From Streptomyces termitum (GTDB taxonomy: Bacteria > Actinomycetota > Actinomycetes > Streptomycetales > Streptomycetaceae), in the NCBI RefSeq assembly GCF_014650175.1, contig NZ_BMUL01000006.1, positions 186,001 through 250,000 of the forward strand: a stretch of DNA of 64,000 bases. The letters run 5' to 3'. Under the pieces are notes generated by a model. It did no database searches. It worked only from the letters and a program-made list of their open reading frames with translations, and was not told where the DNA came from. Below are positions 8,803 to 18,097 of this stretch, piece after piece. A program made the position numbers and the translations under genes. Each line of letters starts with the position of its first letter. The stretch's first letter is position 1.

Positions 8803-9309
8803 ATGGGTGACGAGCAGCAGCAGGTGAAGTTCCCGCAGGGGGTCGTCGACGAGTACGCCGCGCTCGGCGTGGATCTGCCGGCCCTCTTCTCCGCCGGGCA
8901 CCTGGGGAACCGGATGGGGGTCCGGATCGTGGAGGCGTCGGCGGAGCGGGTCGTCGGCACCCTGCCGGTGGAGGGCAACACCCAGCCGTACGGGCTGCTG
9001 CACGGCGGCGCGTCGGCGGTGCTCGCGGAGACCCTCGGGTCGGTCGGCGCCATGCTGCACGGCGGGGCGTCGAAGATCGCGGTGGGCGTGGACCTCAACT
9101 GCACCCACCACCGGGGCGCGCGCAGCGGTCTGGTGACCGGCGTGGCGACCCCGGTGCACCGCGGGCGGTCGACGGCGACGTACGAGATCGTCATCAGTGA
9201 CGAGGAGGGTCGCCGGGTGTGCTCGGCGCGGCTGACGTGCATGCTGCGCGAGATCGGCCCGAAGGACGCGGAGAGCCTGCCGCAGGGCGGACGGACCGAG
9301 AGCGCCTGA
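8803..9309 (+). CDS. hotdog-fold thioesterase (PaaI family)
   Basis: This 168-aa single-domain protein should hydrolyse acyl- or aryl-CoA thioesters in the cytoplasm. The hotdog core contains GNRMGVRIVEA, followed by QPYGLLHGGASAVLAETLGS, where the HGG and the following acidic residue form the usual PaaI active site. It ends in the long strand typical of the fold (GRSTATYEI, SARLTCML). The ATG at 8803 has GGAG seven bases upstream, and nothing conserved lies before it. It follows the molybdenum enzyme by 79 bases on the same strand and is closed by a perfect 14-bp hairpin at 9668-9699. The natural thioester is unknown. Confidence 0.85.
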   Translation: MGDEQQQVKFPQGVVDEYAALGVDLPALFSAGHLGNRMGVRIVEASAERVVGTLPVEGNTQPYGLLHGGASAVLAETLGSVGAMLHGGASKIAVGVDLNCTHHRGARSGLVTGVATPVHRGRSTATYEIVISDEEGRRVCSARLTCMLREIGPKDAESLPQGGRTESA

Positions 9310-9640
9310 CCCACGGCCGGGCGGGCGGAAGCCGGACACCGGACCGGCCGCCGAATCGGCCGCCGCCGAGCCGACCGCCGCCGGACCGGCCGGGCACCGG
9401 ACCGACCGCTGCCGGATCGGCCGGCCGCCGGGCTCCGGACCGGCGGGCGCCGAACGGCCGGACACCGCACGGCCGGAGAGCCGGAGGGCCCGACGGAGCA
9501 CGGTCACGACGCGGTCCGGGCACGACCGGGCCGGCGGGGGCGACCTGAGCGCAAGCCGGAGCACGACCGGGGACCGGCGGGGGCGACCGGGGCCAGACCG
9601 AGGGGCGGCCGGGGCGGCGGGGCACCGGGGCGGCGATTGT
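9310..9640. repeat. degenerate CCGG/GGCCGCCGG-rich intergenic repeat tract
   Basis: Roughly 300 bases made almost entirely of permutations of GGCCGCCG, GGACCGGC and ACCGG follow the thioesterase stop. Spacing is irregular, so no single unit length can be given. Frames open on both strands here, but the translations are pure Arg/Pro/Gly/Ala with no recognisable family. Confidence 0.5.
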
Positions 9641-9667
9641 CCGGATACCCGGTGGAGAAAGGCCGGA

Positions 9668-9699
9668 AAGGGGCGGTACGCAGGCGCGTACCGCCCCTT
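9668..9699 (+). terminator. terminator after the thioesterase
   Basis: A perfect 14-bp inverted repeat, AAGGGGCGGTACGC / GCGTACCGCCCCTT, with the tetraloop AGGC. It is followed by TCGGCGTT and no further gene for 600 bases. Confidence 0.8.
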
Positions 9700-10303
9700 C
9701 GGCGTTCCGGGGGTGCTCACCCCCCGTGTCCCAACTTCCGCACGCCTGTGCCGCTTTCACGCCAGCCCCTCCCAACTCCCTTTCCTCGTAGACACGTTCG
9801 AAGGCGGTCACTTCCGGCCGTCCGGCGCCACGGCCGACCCCTCCCCCGGCCTTCACTTTCGTCACCATGTGTAATCAGTCCCGGGTTCCGCCGTCGAGTG
9901 CCGAGGCTTGACATCCGTCCGCTCAGTTCGGACCCCCTGTCCGATATCCGGAGACCCGGCGAAGTTCCCCGTCAGTACCAAGATTCCCTCAAGCCCCTTA
10001 GCGGAACTGGGCGTTCTCACGATGTGAACACCGTGTTACACGCCGCTATGACCAGATTCGCCCGGCGCGACGGGGCCTCCTCCACCCGTCGGCATAACAA
10101 GACAGTCACATCCTTCCCCCGCCGCTCCCCGACCCTCCCCACCTGCGCTTAGAGTCACGGCCAGTCACCGCGCCGCCGGGCGCGTCCTACTGCACGGCCT
10201 CGTACCAACCTCAGTACGGCCCGGCGTTCATACGGCACCTCTTGCTCCGCAGCTCCACGGCACCGCCTCAGCAGAGGGGGCCGCGCCTGGGAAAGGAACC
10301 TTC
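9700..10303. other. 600-bp non-coding leader/promoter region of the liv operon
   Basis: No convincing gene was found. The base composition is less G+C-rich than the flanks and stop codons are frequent. A TTGACA hexamer lies at 9908-9913, but I could not find a -10 element at the right distance, so no promoter is claimed. The liv operon transcript must start somewhere in this stretch and may have a long leader. Confidence 0.4.
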
Positions 10304-11542
10304 GTGCGAAACCGTTCGTTGCTCATACTCACCACTGCGGTCACCGCGGGAGCACTCACCCTCACCGCCTGCGGTTCGCGCGACGACAAGGGCGGCAGTG
10401 ACGGCGGCGCGAGCGGTGGCGTGACCGTCACCATCGGTCTCGACGCCCCGCTCACCGGCGAGCTGTCGGCCCTCGGCCTCGGCATCAAGAACTCCGCCGA
10501 CCTCGCGGTCCAGACGGCCAACAAGAAGGAGTACGTCAAGGGCGTCACCTTCAAGCTGGTCGCCCTCGACGACCAGGGCCAGCCTTCCTCCGGCCAGCAG
10601 AACGCCACCAAGCTGGTCGCCGACAAGTCCATCCTCGGCGTGGTCGGCCCGCTGAACTCCTCCGTCGCCGAGTCGATGCAGAAGGTCTTCGACGACGCGA
10701 AGCTGGTCGAGGTCTCCCCGGCCAACACCAACCCGTCGCTGTCCCAGGGCCCGAACTGGGCCACCGGTGACAAGAAGCGCTCCTACGCGTCGTACTTCCG
10801 CACGGCCACCACGGACGCCATCCAGGGCCCGTTCGCCGCGCAGTACGTCTTCAACAAGGCCAAGAAGACCAAGGCCTTCATCATCGACGACAAGAAGACC
10901 TACGGCGCCGGCCTCGCGGGCACCTTCAAGGGCGAGTTCGAGAAGCTCGGCGGCAAGGTCATCGGCACCGAGCACGTCAACCCCGACACCAAGGACTTCT
11001 CCGCGGTCGCGACCAAGGTGAAGAGCTCCGGCGCCGACGTCGTCTACTACGGTGGCGAGTACCCGGCCGCCGGCCCGCTGGCCAAGCAGATCAAGGAGGC
11101 CGGCGCGAAGGTCACCGTCGTCGGCGGTGACGCGCTCTACAGCCCCGAGTACGTGAAGCTCGCCGGCGCGGCCGCGGCCGAGGGCGACATCGCGACCTCC
11201 GTCGGTTCGCCGATCGAGAGCCTGCCGTCCGCCAAGGAGTTCCTGGCGAACTACAAGAACGGCGGCTACAAGGAGGCGTACGAGGCGTACGGCGGCTACT
11301 CCTACGACTCGACCTGGTCGATCATCGAGGCCGTCAAGAAGGTCGTCGACGGCAACGGCGGCAAGCTGCCCGACGACGCCCGCGCCAAGGTCGTCGAGGC
11401 CATGCAGTCCGTCTCCTTCGACGGTGTGACCGGCAAGGTCTCCTTCGACGAGTTCGGTGACACCACCAACAAGCAGCTCACCGTCTACACGGTCAAGAAC
11501 GGCGCCTACGCCCCGGTCGAGTCCGGCACCTTCGGCGGCTGA
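10304..11542 (+). CDS. branched-chain amino-acid ABC transporter substrate-binding lipoprotein
   Basis: This 412-aa extracellular receptor of a Liv-type (HAAT) uptake system should bind Leu/Ile/Val or related amino acids. The signal peptide ends in a lipobox LTAC at residues 20-23, so Cys23 is lipidated. It is followed by a flexible Gly/Ser/Asp linker. The mature part is a type I periplasmic-binding fold (Peripla_BP_6): VTIGLDAPLTG at the start, GVVGPLNSS, YFRTATTD and ADVVYYGGEYPAAG. The GTG start at 10304 has AAAGGAAC upstream. It is the first gene of a five-gene operon. A hairpin at 11581-11612 separates it from livH and may keep its mRNA at a higher level than the membrane components. Confidence 0.93.
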   Translation: MRNRSLLILTTAVTAGALTLTACGSRDDKGGSDGGASGGVTVTIGLDAPLTGELSALGLGIKNSADLAVQTANKKEYVKGVTFKLVALDDQGQPSSGQQNATKLVADKSILGVVGPLNSSVAESMQKVFDDAKLVEVSPANTNPSLSQGPNWATGDKKRSYASYFRTATTDAIQGPFAAQYVFNKAKKTKAFIIDDKKTYGAGLAGTFKGEFEKLGGKVIGTEHVNPDTKDFSAVATKVKSSGADVVYYGGEYPAAGPLAKQIKEAGAKVTVVGGDALYSPEYVKLAGAAAAEGDIATSVGSPIESLPSAKEFLANYKNGGYKEAYEAYGGYSYDSTWSIIEAVKKVVDGNGGKLPDDARAKVVEAMQSVSFDGVTGKVSFDEFGDTTNKQLTVYTVKNGAYAPVESGTFGG

Positions 11543-11580
11543 TCACCGGTCCCGCTCGCACCACTCAGCACCACCTACAT

Positions 11581-11612
11581 CGCGCGGGGGGCCGCACCAG
11601 GCGCCCCGCGCG
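11581..11612 (+). promoter_or_regulatory. intercistronic hairpin between binding-protein gene and livH
   Basis: CGCGCGGGG (11581-11589) pairs with CCCCGCGCG (11604-11612) and the inner GGC/GCC can extend the stem. Its place between an abundant binding protein and the permeases suggests partial termination or protection of the upstream mRNA. Confidence 0.5.
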
Positions 11613-11648
11613 GTGTCACATCCGTCGAAAGTCTCGGAGGACAATGCG

Positions 11649-12578
11649 GTGAACGAACTGCCGCAGCAGCTGGTCAACGGCCTGCTACTGGGATCCATGT
11701 ACGGGCTGGTCGCCGTCGGCTACACGATGGTCTACGGCATCGTCCAGCTCATCAACTTCGCCCACGGCGAGATCTTCATGACCGGCGGCTTCGGCGCCCT
11801 CACGGTCTGGCTGATCCTGCCCGGCGGCACGACCCTCTGGATCGCGCTGCCCCTCATGATCATCGGTGCCGTGCTCGTCGCCACGACGATAGCCGTCGGA
11901 GCGGAACGCCTGGCCTACCGCCCGCTGCGCGGGGGCCCTCGTCTCGCTCCGCTGATCACCGCCATCGGTCTCTCGCTCGCCCTCCAGCAGGCCGTCTGGT
12001 CGCTGTACCCGGAGGCGAAGTCCGCCCGGACCTTCCCGCAGATCCCCGGCGGCCCCATCGAGCTCGGCCCGGTCACCATCCAGACCGGCGACGTCTTCCT
12101 GCTGATCGCCGCCCCGGTCTGCATGGCCTTCCTCGCCTTCTTCGTGATGCGGACCCGCACCGGCCGCGGCATGCAGGCCACCGCGCAGGACCCGGACACC
12201 GCGAAGCTCATGGGCGTCAACACCGACCGGATCATCGTGATCGCCTTCGCCCTCGGTGCCGCCTTCGCCGCCGTCGGCGCGGTCGCGTACGGCCTCAAGT
12301 ACGGCGTCGTCGACTACAAGATGGGCTTCCTCCTCGGCCTCAAGGCGTTCACCGCCGCCGTCCTCGGCGGCATCGGCAACATCTACGGCGCCATGATCGG
12401 CGGAGTCGTCCTCGGTGTCGCCGAGACCATGGCGACGGCGTACATCAGCCACATCCCGGGCATGAGCCAGCTCGGCGGCCAGTCCTGGGCCGACGTCTGG
12501 GCCTTCGTACTCCTCATCGTCGTACTCCTCGCCCGGCCCCAGGGTCTGCTCGGCGAGCGCGTCGCGGACAGGGCGTGA
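11649..12578 (+). CDS. livH: branched-chain amino-acid ABC transporter permease LivH
   Basis: A 309-aa inner-membrane permease with about eight hydrophobic helices. The N-terminus (LPQQLVNGLLLGSMYGLVAV, then YTMVYGIVQLINFAHGEI) is the LivH hallmark, and KAFTAAVLGGIGNIYGAMIGG is the cytoplasmic loop that meets the ATPases. The GTG at 11649 is preceded by GGAGG at ideal distance; an ATG five bases earlier is out of frame. Its stop overlaps the livM start by 4 bases (GTGA), so the two permeases are translationally coupled, which suits a heterodimer. Confidence 0.95.
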   Translation: MNELPQQLVNGLLLGSMYGLVAVGYTMVYGIVQLINFAHGEIFMTGGFGALTVWLILPGGTTLWIALPLMIIGAVLVATTIAVGAERLAYRPLRGGPRLAPLITAIGLSLALQQAVWSLYPEAKSARTFPQIPGGPIELGPVTIQTGDVFLLIAAPVCMAFLAFFVMRTRTGRGMQATAQDPDTAKLMGVNTDRIIVIAFALGAAFAAVGAVAYGLKYGVVDYKMGFLLGLKAFTAAVLGGIGNIYGAMIGGVVLGVAETMATAYISHIPGMSQLGGQSWADVWAFVLLIVVLLARPQGLLGERVADRA

Positions 12579-14419
12579 GCACCATGACCACCATCTCCGA
12601 GAACCCCCAGGCGCCCGGGAAGGCACCGGCCGCGCCGGCCGGCGGCACCGGCCTCATCGGCTTCCTGCCGCCGAAGGCCGCCCGCGCGCTCACCCTGACC
12701 GGCGCCGTCCTCACGGTCGCCAGCTGCTTCCTCTCCTGGACGTGGACCCCCGCCTTCCCCGGCGACCTCACGGTCTACGGCTACCCGGGCGGCCTCCAGC
12801 TCCAGGTCCTGGTGCTCGGCGCGCTCACCACGCTGTTCGCGCTCTCCTCGTACGGCGTCAAGGGCACTCGCTGGCTGACCCCGGCCGGCGCCGACGCGGC
12901 CCTGCGGCTCGCCGCCCTCGCGTCCTTCGCCACCGCCTGGTTCACCGTCGGCGCGATCAGCGTCGAGCTCGGCGGCCCGATCAACCTGGAGCCCGGCGGC
13001 GCGGTCGTCGCGGTCGCCACCCTGCTGGGCCTCGTCGGCGCCCTCGGCCTGCCGTTCACCCGGCCGAAGCTGCTGCCGCTGGACCCGGAGGACACCGGCT
13101 GGGACCGCTTCAAGCACCGCTGCGGCAACGGCTGGGCCACCTTCAAGGCGTCCTTCGCCACCGGCCCGGCGCGCAAGCTGCCGTCGATGCACTCCTCGGT
13201 CGAGATCCTGATCATCACCGGCGTCCTCGCCGTGGCGCTCGGCATCTTCACCTACGGCGTGGGCACCGAGTACGACGAGCTGTTCCTCGGCTTCCTGATC
13301 ACGACCGGTCTCGGCTTCGCCGCAGTCAGCAAGTCGGGGCTGGTCCAGCAGGCCACCTCGCTCACCGGCAAGCACCAGAACCTCTCGATCGCCGGCGCGT
13401 TCATCGCCGCGGCCCTCTTCCCCTTCACCCAGACCGACGACCAGTACGCGACGCTCGGCGTCTACATCCTGATCTTCGCCACGGTCGCCCTGGGCCTGAA
13501 CATCGTGGTCGGCCTCGCCGGTCTCCTCGACCTCGGTTACGTCGCCTTCCTCGGCGTCGGCGCCTACGCCGCCGCCCTGGTCTCCGGCGCCCCGACCTCG
13601 CCCTTCGGCCTGCACCTGCCCTTCTGGGCGGCGGTCCTGGTCGGCGCGGCGGCCTCGCTGGTCTTCGGCGTCCTGATCGGCGCCCCGACCCTGCGGCTGC
13701 GCGGCGACTACCTCGCCATCGTGACCCTCGGCTTCGGCGAGATCTTCCGCATCGCGGTGAACAACACGGACGGCACCTCCGGCCCGGACATCACCAACGG
13801 CTCCAACGGCATCGCGTCCATCCCGAACCTGAACATCTTCGGCTTCGACTTCGGCGCCGAGCACGTGATCGCCGGGTTCACCATCGGCCGCTTCGCCAAC
13901 TACTTCTTCCTGATGCTGCTGATCATGGCGGTCGTCGTGCTGGTCTTCCGGCGCAGCGGCGACTCCCGCATCGGCCGCGCCTGGGTCGCCATCCGCGAGG
14001 ACGAGACCGCCGCGCTCGCCATGGGCATCAACGGCTTCCGGGTCAAGCTGATCGCCTTCGCGCTCGGCGCCTCGCTGGCCGGCCTGGCCGGCACCGTGCA
14101 GGCCCACGTCACCTACACGGTGACGCCGGAGCAGTACCTCTTCGCCGGTCCCATCCCGCCCAACTCCGCCTTCCTGCTCGCGGCCGTCGTCCTCGGCGGC
14201 ATGGGCACCATGAGCGGCCCCCTGGTCGGTGCCGCGCTGCTCTTCCTCATCCCGAACAAGCTCCAGTTCATGGGCGAGTACCAGCTCCTCGCCTTCGGCG
14301 TCGCGCTGATCCTGCTCATGCGCTTCCGCCCGGAGGGCATGATCGCCGACCGGCGCCGCCAGCTGGAGTTCCACGAGAAGGACGAGACGCCGGACGCGCT
14401 CGCCAAGGCAGGTGCCTGA
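12575..14419 (+). CDS. livM: branched-chain amino-acid ABC transporter permease LivM, long N-terminal extension
   Basis: The conserved LivM domain occupies about residues 295-600: ALGLNIVVGLAGLLDLGYVA, then GAPTLRLRGDYLAIVTLGFG. Its late loop AALAMGINGFRVKLIAFALG contacts the ATPase. With 614 aa it is far longer than a typical LivM (about 350-420). The first 290 residues hold additional hydrophobic segments and loops, including an aromatic SWTWTP region, so the protein probably crosses the membrane several more times. This extension is also reported for actinobacterial LivM. The GTG at 12575 is chosen for its 4-base overlap with livH; an ATG at 12584 is a possible alternative. It is followed three bases later by livG. 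Confidence 0.93.
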   Translation: MSTMTTISENPQAPGKAPAAPAGGTGLIGFLPPKAARALTLTGAVLTVASCFLSWTWTPAFPGDLTVYGYPGGLQLQVLVLGALTTLFALSSYGVKGTRWLTPAGADAALRLAALASFATAWFTVGAISVELGGPINLEPGGAVVAVATLLGLVGALGLPFTRPKLLPLDPEDTGWDRFKHRCGNGWATFKASFATGPARKLPSMHSSVEILIITGVLAVALGIFTYGVGTEYDELFLGFLITTGLGFAAVSKSGLVQQATSLTGKHQNLSIAGAFIAAALFPFTQTDDQYATLGVYILIFATVALGLNIVVGLAGLLDLGYVAFLGVGAYAAALVSGAPTSPFGLHLPFWAAVLVGAAASLVFGVLIGAPTLRLRGDYLAIVTLGFGEIFRIAVNNTDGTSGPDITNGSNGIASIPNLNIFGFDFGAEHVIAGFTIGRFANYFFLMLLIMAVVVLVFRRSGDSRIGRAWVAIREDETAALAMGINGFRVKLIAFALGASLAGLAGTVQAHVTYTVTPEQYLFAGPIPPNSAFLLAAVVLGGMGTMSGPLVGAALLFLIPNKLQFMGEYQLLAFGVALILLMRFRPEGMIADRRRQLEFHEKDETPDALAKAGA

Positions 14420-14422
14420 ACC

Positions 14423-15438
<1,016 letters not shown>

Positions 15439-15442
<4 letters not shown>

Positions 15443-16155
15443 CCGCACTGCTCGAAGTCGAGGACCTGCGCGTCGCCTACGGAAAGATCGAGGCCGTCAA
15501 GGGCGTCTCCTTCTCCGTGGAGGCGGGCGAGGTCGTCACCCTCATCGGCACCAACGGCGCCGGGAAGACCACCACCCTGCGGACCCTCTCCGGGCTCCTC
15601 AAGCCGGTCGGCGGCCAGATCAAGTTCGAGGGCAAGTCCCTCCGCAAGATCCCCGCGCACAAGATCGTCTCGCTGGGTCTCGCCCACTCCCCCGAGGGGC
15701 GGCACATCTTCCCGCGTATGTCGATCGAGGAGAACCTGCTCCTCGGCGCCTTCCTCCGGAAGGACTCCGCCGGGATCGCCAAGGACGTGCAGCGCTCCTA
15801 CGACCTCTTCCCGATCCTGGGCGAGCGTCGCAAGCAGGCGGCCGGCACGCTCTCCGGCGGCGAGCAGCAGATGCTCGCGATGGGCCGGGCACTGATGTCC
15901 CAGCCCAAGCTGCTCATGCTGGACGAGCCCTCCATGGGCCTCTCGCCGATCATGATGCAGAAGATCATGGCGACCATCGCCGAACTGAAGGCCCAGGGCA
16001 CCACGATCCTGCTCGTCGAGCAGAACGCCCAGGCCGCGCTCGCGCTGGCCGACCACGGCCACGTGCTGGAGATCGGCAAGATCGTGCTCTCGGGCACGGG
16101 CCGGGACCTGCTGCACGACGAGTCGGTCCGCAAGGCGTACCTCGGCGAGGACTGA
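15439..16155 (+). CDS. livF: branched-chain amino-acid ABC transporter ATP-binding protein LivF
   Basis: The second ATPase of the Liv transporter, 238 aa, the usual length. It has Walker A GTNGAGKTT at 37-45, the signature LSGGEQQMLAMGRAL from about 137, Walker B LLMLDEPSMGL from about 157, and ILLVEQNAQAAL with the LivF-typical Gln in place of the switch His. Translation is coupled to livG by the ATGA overlap. It is the last gene of the operon and is followed by a perfect 17-bp hairpin. Confidence 0.95.
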
Positions 16156-16173
16156 GCCGCCGCACGGCCACGA

Positions 16174-16210
16174 GGAAGGCCCGCCCCGCGTCGCGCGGGG
16201 CGGGCCTTCC
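16174..16210. terminator. bidirectional terminator between livF and pdtaR
   Basis: The arms 16174-16190 and 16194-16210 are perfectly complementary (17 bp) around a TCG loop. It lies between the convergent livF and pdtaR genes. Confidence 0.85.
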
Positions 16211-16226
16211 GCCGTACCGGTACGGG

Positions 16227-16880
16227 CTACTGCCCCTTCGCGGCCTTCTTCTCCTCGGCGTCCTCGATGACGGCCTCGGCGACCTGCTGCATGGACATGC
16301 GGCGGTCCATGGAGGTCTTCTGGATCCAGCGGAAGGCGGCGGGCTCGGTCAGGCCGTACTGGGTCTGGAGGACCGACTTGGCCCGGTCGACCAGCTTGCG
16401 GGTCTCCAGGCGCTGGCTGAGGTCGGCGACCTCCTGCTCCAGGGCGCGCAGCTCGGCGAAGCGGGAGACGGCCATCTCGATGGCGGGCACCACGTCGCTC
16501 TTGCTGAAGGGCTTGACCAGGTAGGCCATGGCGCCGGCGTCGCGGGCCCGCTCGACGAGGTCGCGCTGGGAGAAGGCGGTGAGCATGAGGACCGGGGCGA
16601 TGGACTCGCCGGCGATCTTCTCGGCGGCGGAGATGCCGTCGAGGACGGGCATCTTCACGTCGAGGATGACCAGGTCGGGGCGGTGCTCGCGGGCCAGCTC
16701 GACGGCCGTGGCGCCGTCGCCCGCCTCCCCCACGACGGTGTACCCCTCCTCCTCCAGCATCTCTTTGAGATCGAGGCGGATGAGCGCCTCGTCCTCGGCG
16801 ATGACGACACGGGTGGTCAGCGGCGGGACGTGGGACGCGTCGGCGTCGTCGGCGGGCTGGGGCGACTCGGGGGCGGTCAC
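16227..16880 (-). CDS. pdtaR: ANTAR-domain response regulator PdtaR
   Basis: A 217-aa two-component response regulator that acts on RNA. The receiver domain (about 22-140) has the acidic pair Glu29-Asp30, phospho-acceptor Asp74 in VILDVKMP, Thr101 and Lys123 in YLVKPF. The C-terminal ANTAR domain (about 150-212) contains LVDRAKSVL, GLTEPAAFRWIQK and MSMQQVAEAVI. ANTAR proteins bind paired RNA hexaloop hairpins and cause antitermination, and in mycobacteria PdtaR pairs with the kinase PdtaS. No kinase gene is adjacent here. The GTG at 16880 is preferred over an ATG 18 bases upstream because GAGGAG is correctly spaced before it. Confidence 0.93.
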   Translation of the reverse strand: MTAPESPQPADDADASHVPPLTTRVVIAEDEALIRLDLKEMLEEEGYTVVGEAGDGATAVELAREHRPDLVILDVKMPVLDGISAAEKIAGESIAPVLMLTAFSQRDLVERARDAGAMAYLVKPFSKSDVVPAIEMAVSRFAELRALEQEVADLSQRLETRKLVDRAKSVLQTQYGLTEPAAFRWIQKTSMDRRMSMQQVAEAVIEDAEEKKAAKGQ

Positions 16881-16993
16881 TCGGGCTCCTCGTTCCATGG
16901 CCTCGTTCCGAGGCGGATACAGCTCCCCATGAGCCTACCCACCTCCTGTAAGGTGGTGATCCGCAGGGGGCTACGCCACCCTTGGTTTCCAAG

Positions 16994-17068
16994 GCCCCAG
17001 TACTCCAATTGGTCAGAGAGGCCGCTCTCAAACAGCGGACAGTGTGGGTTCGAATCCCACCTGGGGCA
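16994..17068 (+). tRNA. tRNA with CAA anticodon (Leu by codon), short variable loop
   Basis: The 75-nt cloverleaf has a perfect acceptor stem GCCCCAG/CTGGGGC, discriminator A and a T-arm GTGGG-TTCGAAT-CCCAC. The D-arm is closed by CTC/GAG. The anticodon arm is CCGCT-CTCAAAC-AGCGG, placing CAA at positions 34-36, which reads UUG (Leu). CCA is not encoded. The variable region is only about five bases (ACAGT), whereas bacterial tRNA-Leu normally has a long variable arm. The gene is certain from the stems; the amino acid is assigned only from the anticodon. Confidence 0.85.
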
Positions 17069-17175
17069 CTTTCCTGCGATTGCCAAAAACCGATCGACGC
17101 GAATCCGTCGCCCGCGCGTGTGAAGTCCGGGCGTGCGCACTCCGCAACCCGGGCACGGCGACGACGCTCAGTCGC

Positions 17176-17958
17176 ATGCACGACATCGAAACACGCCGCC
17201 GGGCGCTCACCCTGCTGCGGGACGGCACCGGGAACGCGGACGTGGCGCGCCGTCTCGACGTCCCTCTGGGCACGATCGGCTACTGGAAGCACGTGGACCG
17301 GGCGCGGCGCGGAGAGGCTCCGGGCAGAAGGACCGCCGCCTGCCCGCGATGCGACGGCCGCGAGCTCGACGTGCGGGCGTACGCGTACCTCCTCGGGCTC
17401 TATCTCGGCGACGGTCACATCAGCCTGCCCCGGCAGCGCAGGACCCCGAGCCTGCAGATCAGCCTGGACGACGCGTGGCCCGGTCTGCAGCGAGAAGCCC
17501 GGACGTCCCTGCACGCGGTGTTTCCGGGCAACGCGACCTGTTGGATCCGGAGAACCGGATGCCACGACCTCAAGGTGTATTCCAAGCACCTCCCCTGTCT
17601 CTTTCCGCAGCACGGCCCCGGCAGGAAGCACGAGCGCCGCATCGCCCTCGAAGACTGGCAGCGGGAGGTCGTCGATTCCCGCCCCGGGGACTTCGTCCGG
17701 GGGCTGATCCACTCCGACGGTTCGCGGATCGTCAATTGGACGGAGAAGACGATCGGTGGCCGCACGAAGCGTTACGAGTACCCCCGCTACTTCTTCACCA
17801 ACGCGTCGGACGACATCGTGCGGCTGTACACCGATGCGCTGGACCGGCTCGGCGCGCCCTGGCGGAGCAGGCGCCGTGCGACGGGGGCGCAGGACGTCTC
17901 CGTGGCGCGGCGCGAGGCCGTCGCCCTGCTGGACGTCCATGTGGGTCCCAAGTACTGA
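17176..17958 (+). CDS. LAGLIDADG homing-endonuclease-like protein with N-terminal HTH
   Basis: A 260-aa protein with a helix-turn-helix at about 9-38 (DVARRLDVPLGTIGYWKH) and a CPRC zinc-like pair at 56-59. Two LAGLIDADG-type helices follow: AYLLGLYLGDGHIS at about 70-83, and DFVRGLIHSDGSRI at about 172-185. Each ends in an acidic residue, as needed for metal-dependent DNA cutting. The stretches YSKHLPCLFPQHGPG and RYFFTN and the final HVGPKY are conserved in a Streptomyces family that I recall occurring near tRNA genes. It lies 107 bases after the tRNA on the same strand and is not inserted in an intron or intein. It may be a domesticated nuclease or a DNA-binding regulator. The function is unproven. 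Confidence 0.75.
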   Translation: MHDIETRRRALTLLRDGTGNADVARRLDVPLGTIGYWKHVDRARRGEAPGRRTAACPRCDGRELDVRAYAYLLGLYLGDGHISLPRQRRTPSLQISLDDAWPGLQREARTSLHAVFPGNATCWIRRTGCHDLKVYSKHLPCLFPQHGPGRKHERRIALEDWQREVVDSRPGDFVRGLIHSDGSRIVNWTEKTIGGRTKRYEYPRYFFTNASDDIVRLYTDALDRLGAPWRSRRRATGAQDVSVARREAVALLDVHVGPKY

Positions 17959-18026
17959 CGACGCCTGCGCGGGCTCCGTGTGCCGCCCCGTCAGTTCACG
18001 CTCCTCGGTCAGCGGATGTGCGAGGA

Positions 18027-18054
18027 CCCCGCCACCCAGGTGCCGGTGGCGGGG
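18027..18054. terminator. hairpin downstream of the LAGLIDADG-type gene
   Basis: CCCCGCCACC (18027-18036) pairs perfectly with GGTGGCGGGG (18045-18054) around an 8-base loop. It lies between the convergent LAGLIDADG-type gene and pyk. Confidence 0.6.
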
Positions 18055-18097
18055 TTCAGTTTGGTACGCCTTCGCGTCCGGAGGGCGTGAGGGCGAC

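Noticed and set aside
9194..9868. A 224-codon minus-strand frame over the repeat tract after the thioesterase
   Set aside because: Arg/Pro/Gly/Ala-only sequence that overlaps the thioesterase 3' end and a terminator.
9908..9913. TTGACA promoter -35 element for the liv operon
   Set aside because: No -10 hexamer lies at 16-19 bases, so it is not called.
9637..10152. A 171-codon plus-strand frame in the liv leader
   Set aside because: It spans the terminator hairpin, has no ribosome-binding site, and shows no family resemblance.
16877..17140. An 87-codon minus-strand frame containing CPRWDSNPH
   Set aside because: It is the antisense reading of the tRNA gene, a common source of false proteins in actinobacterial annotations.
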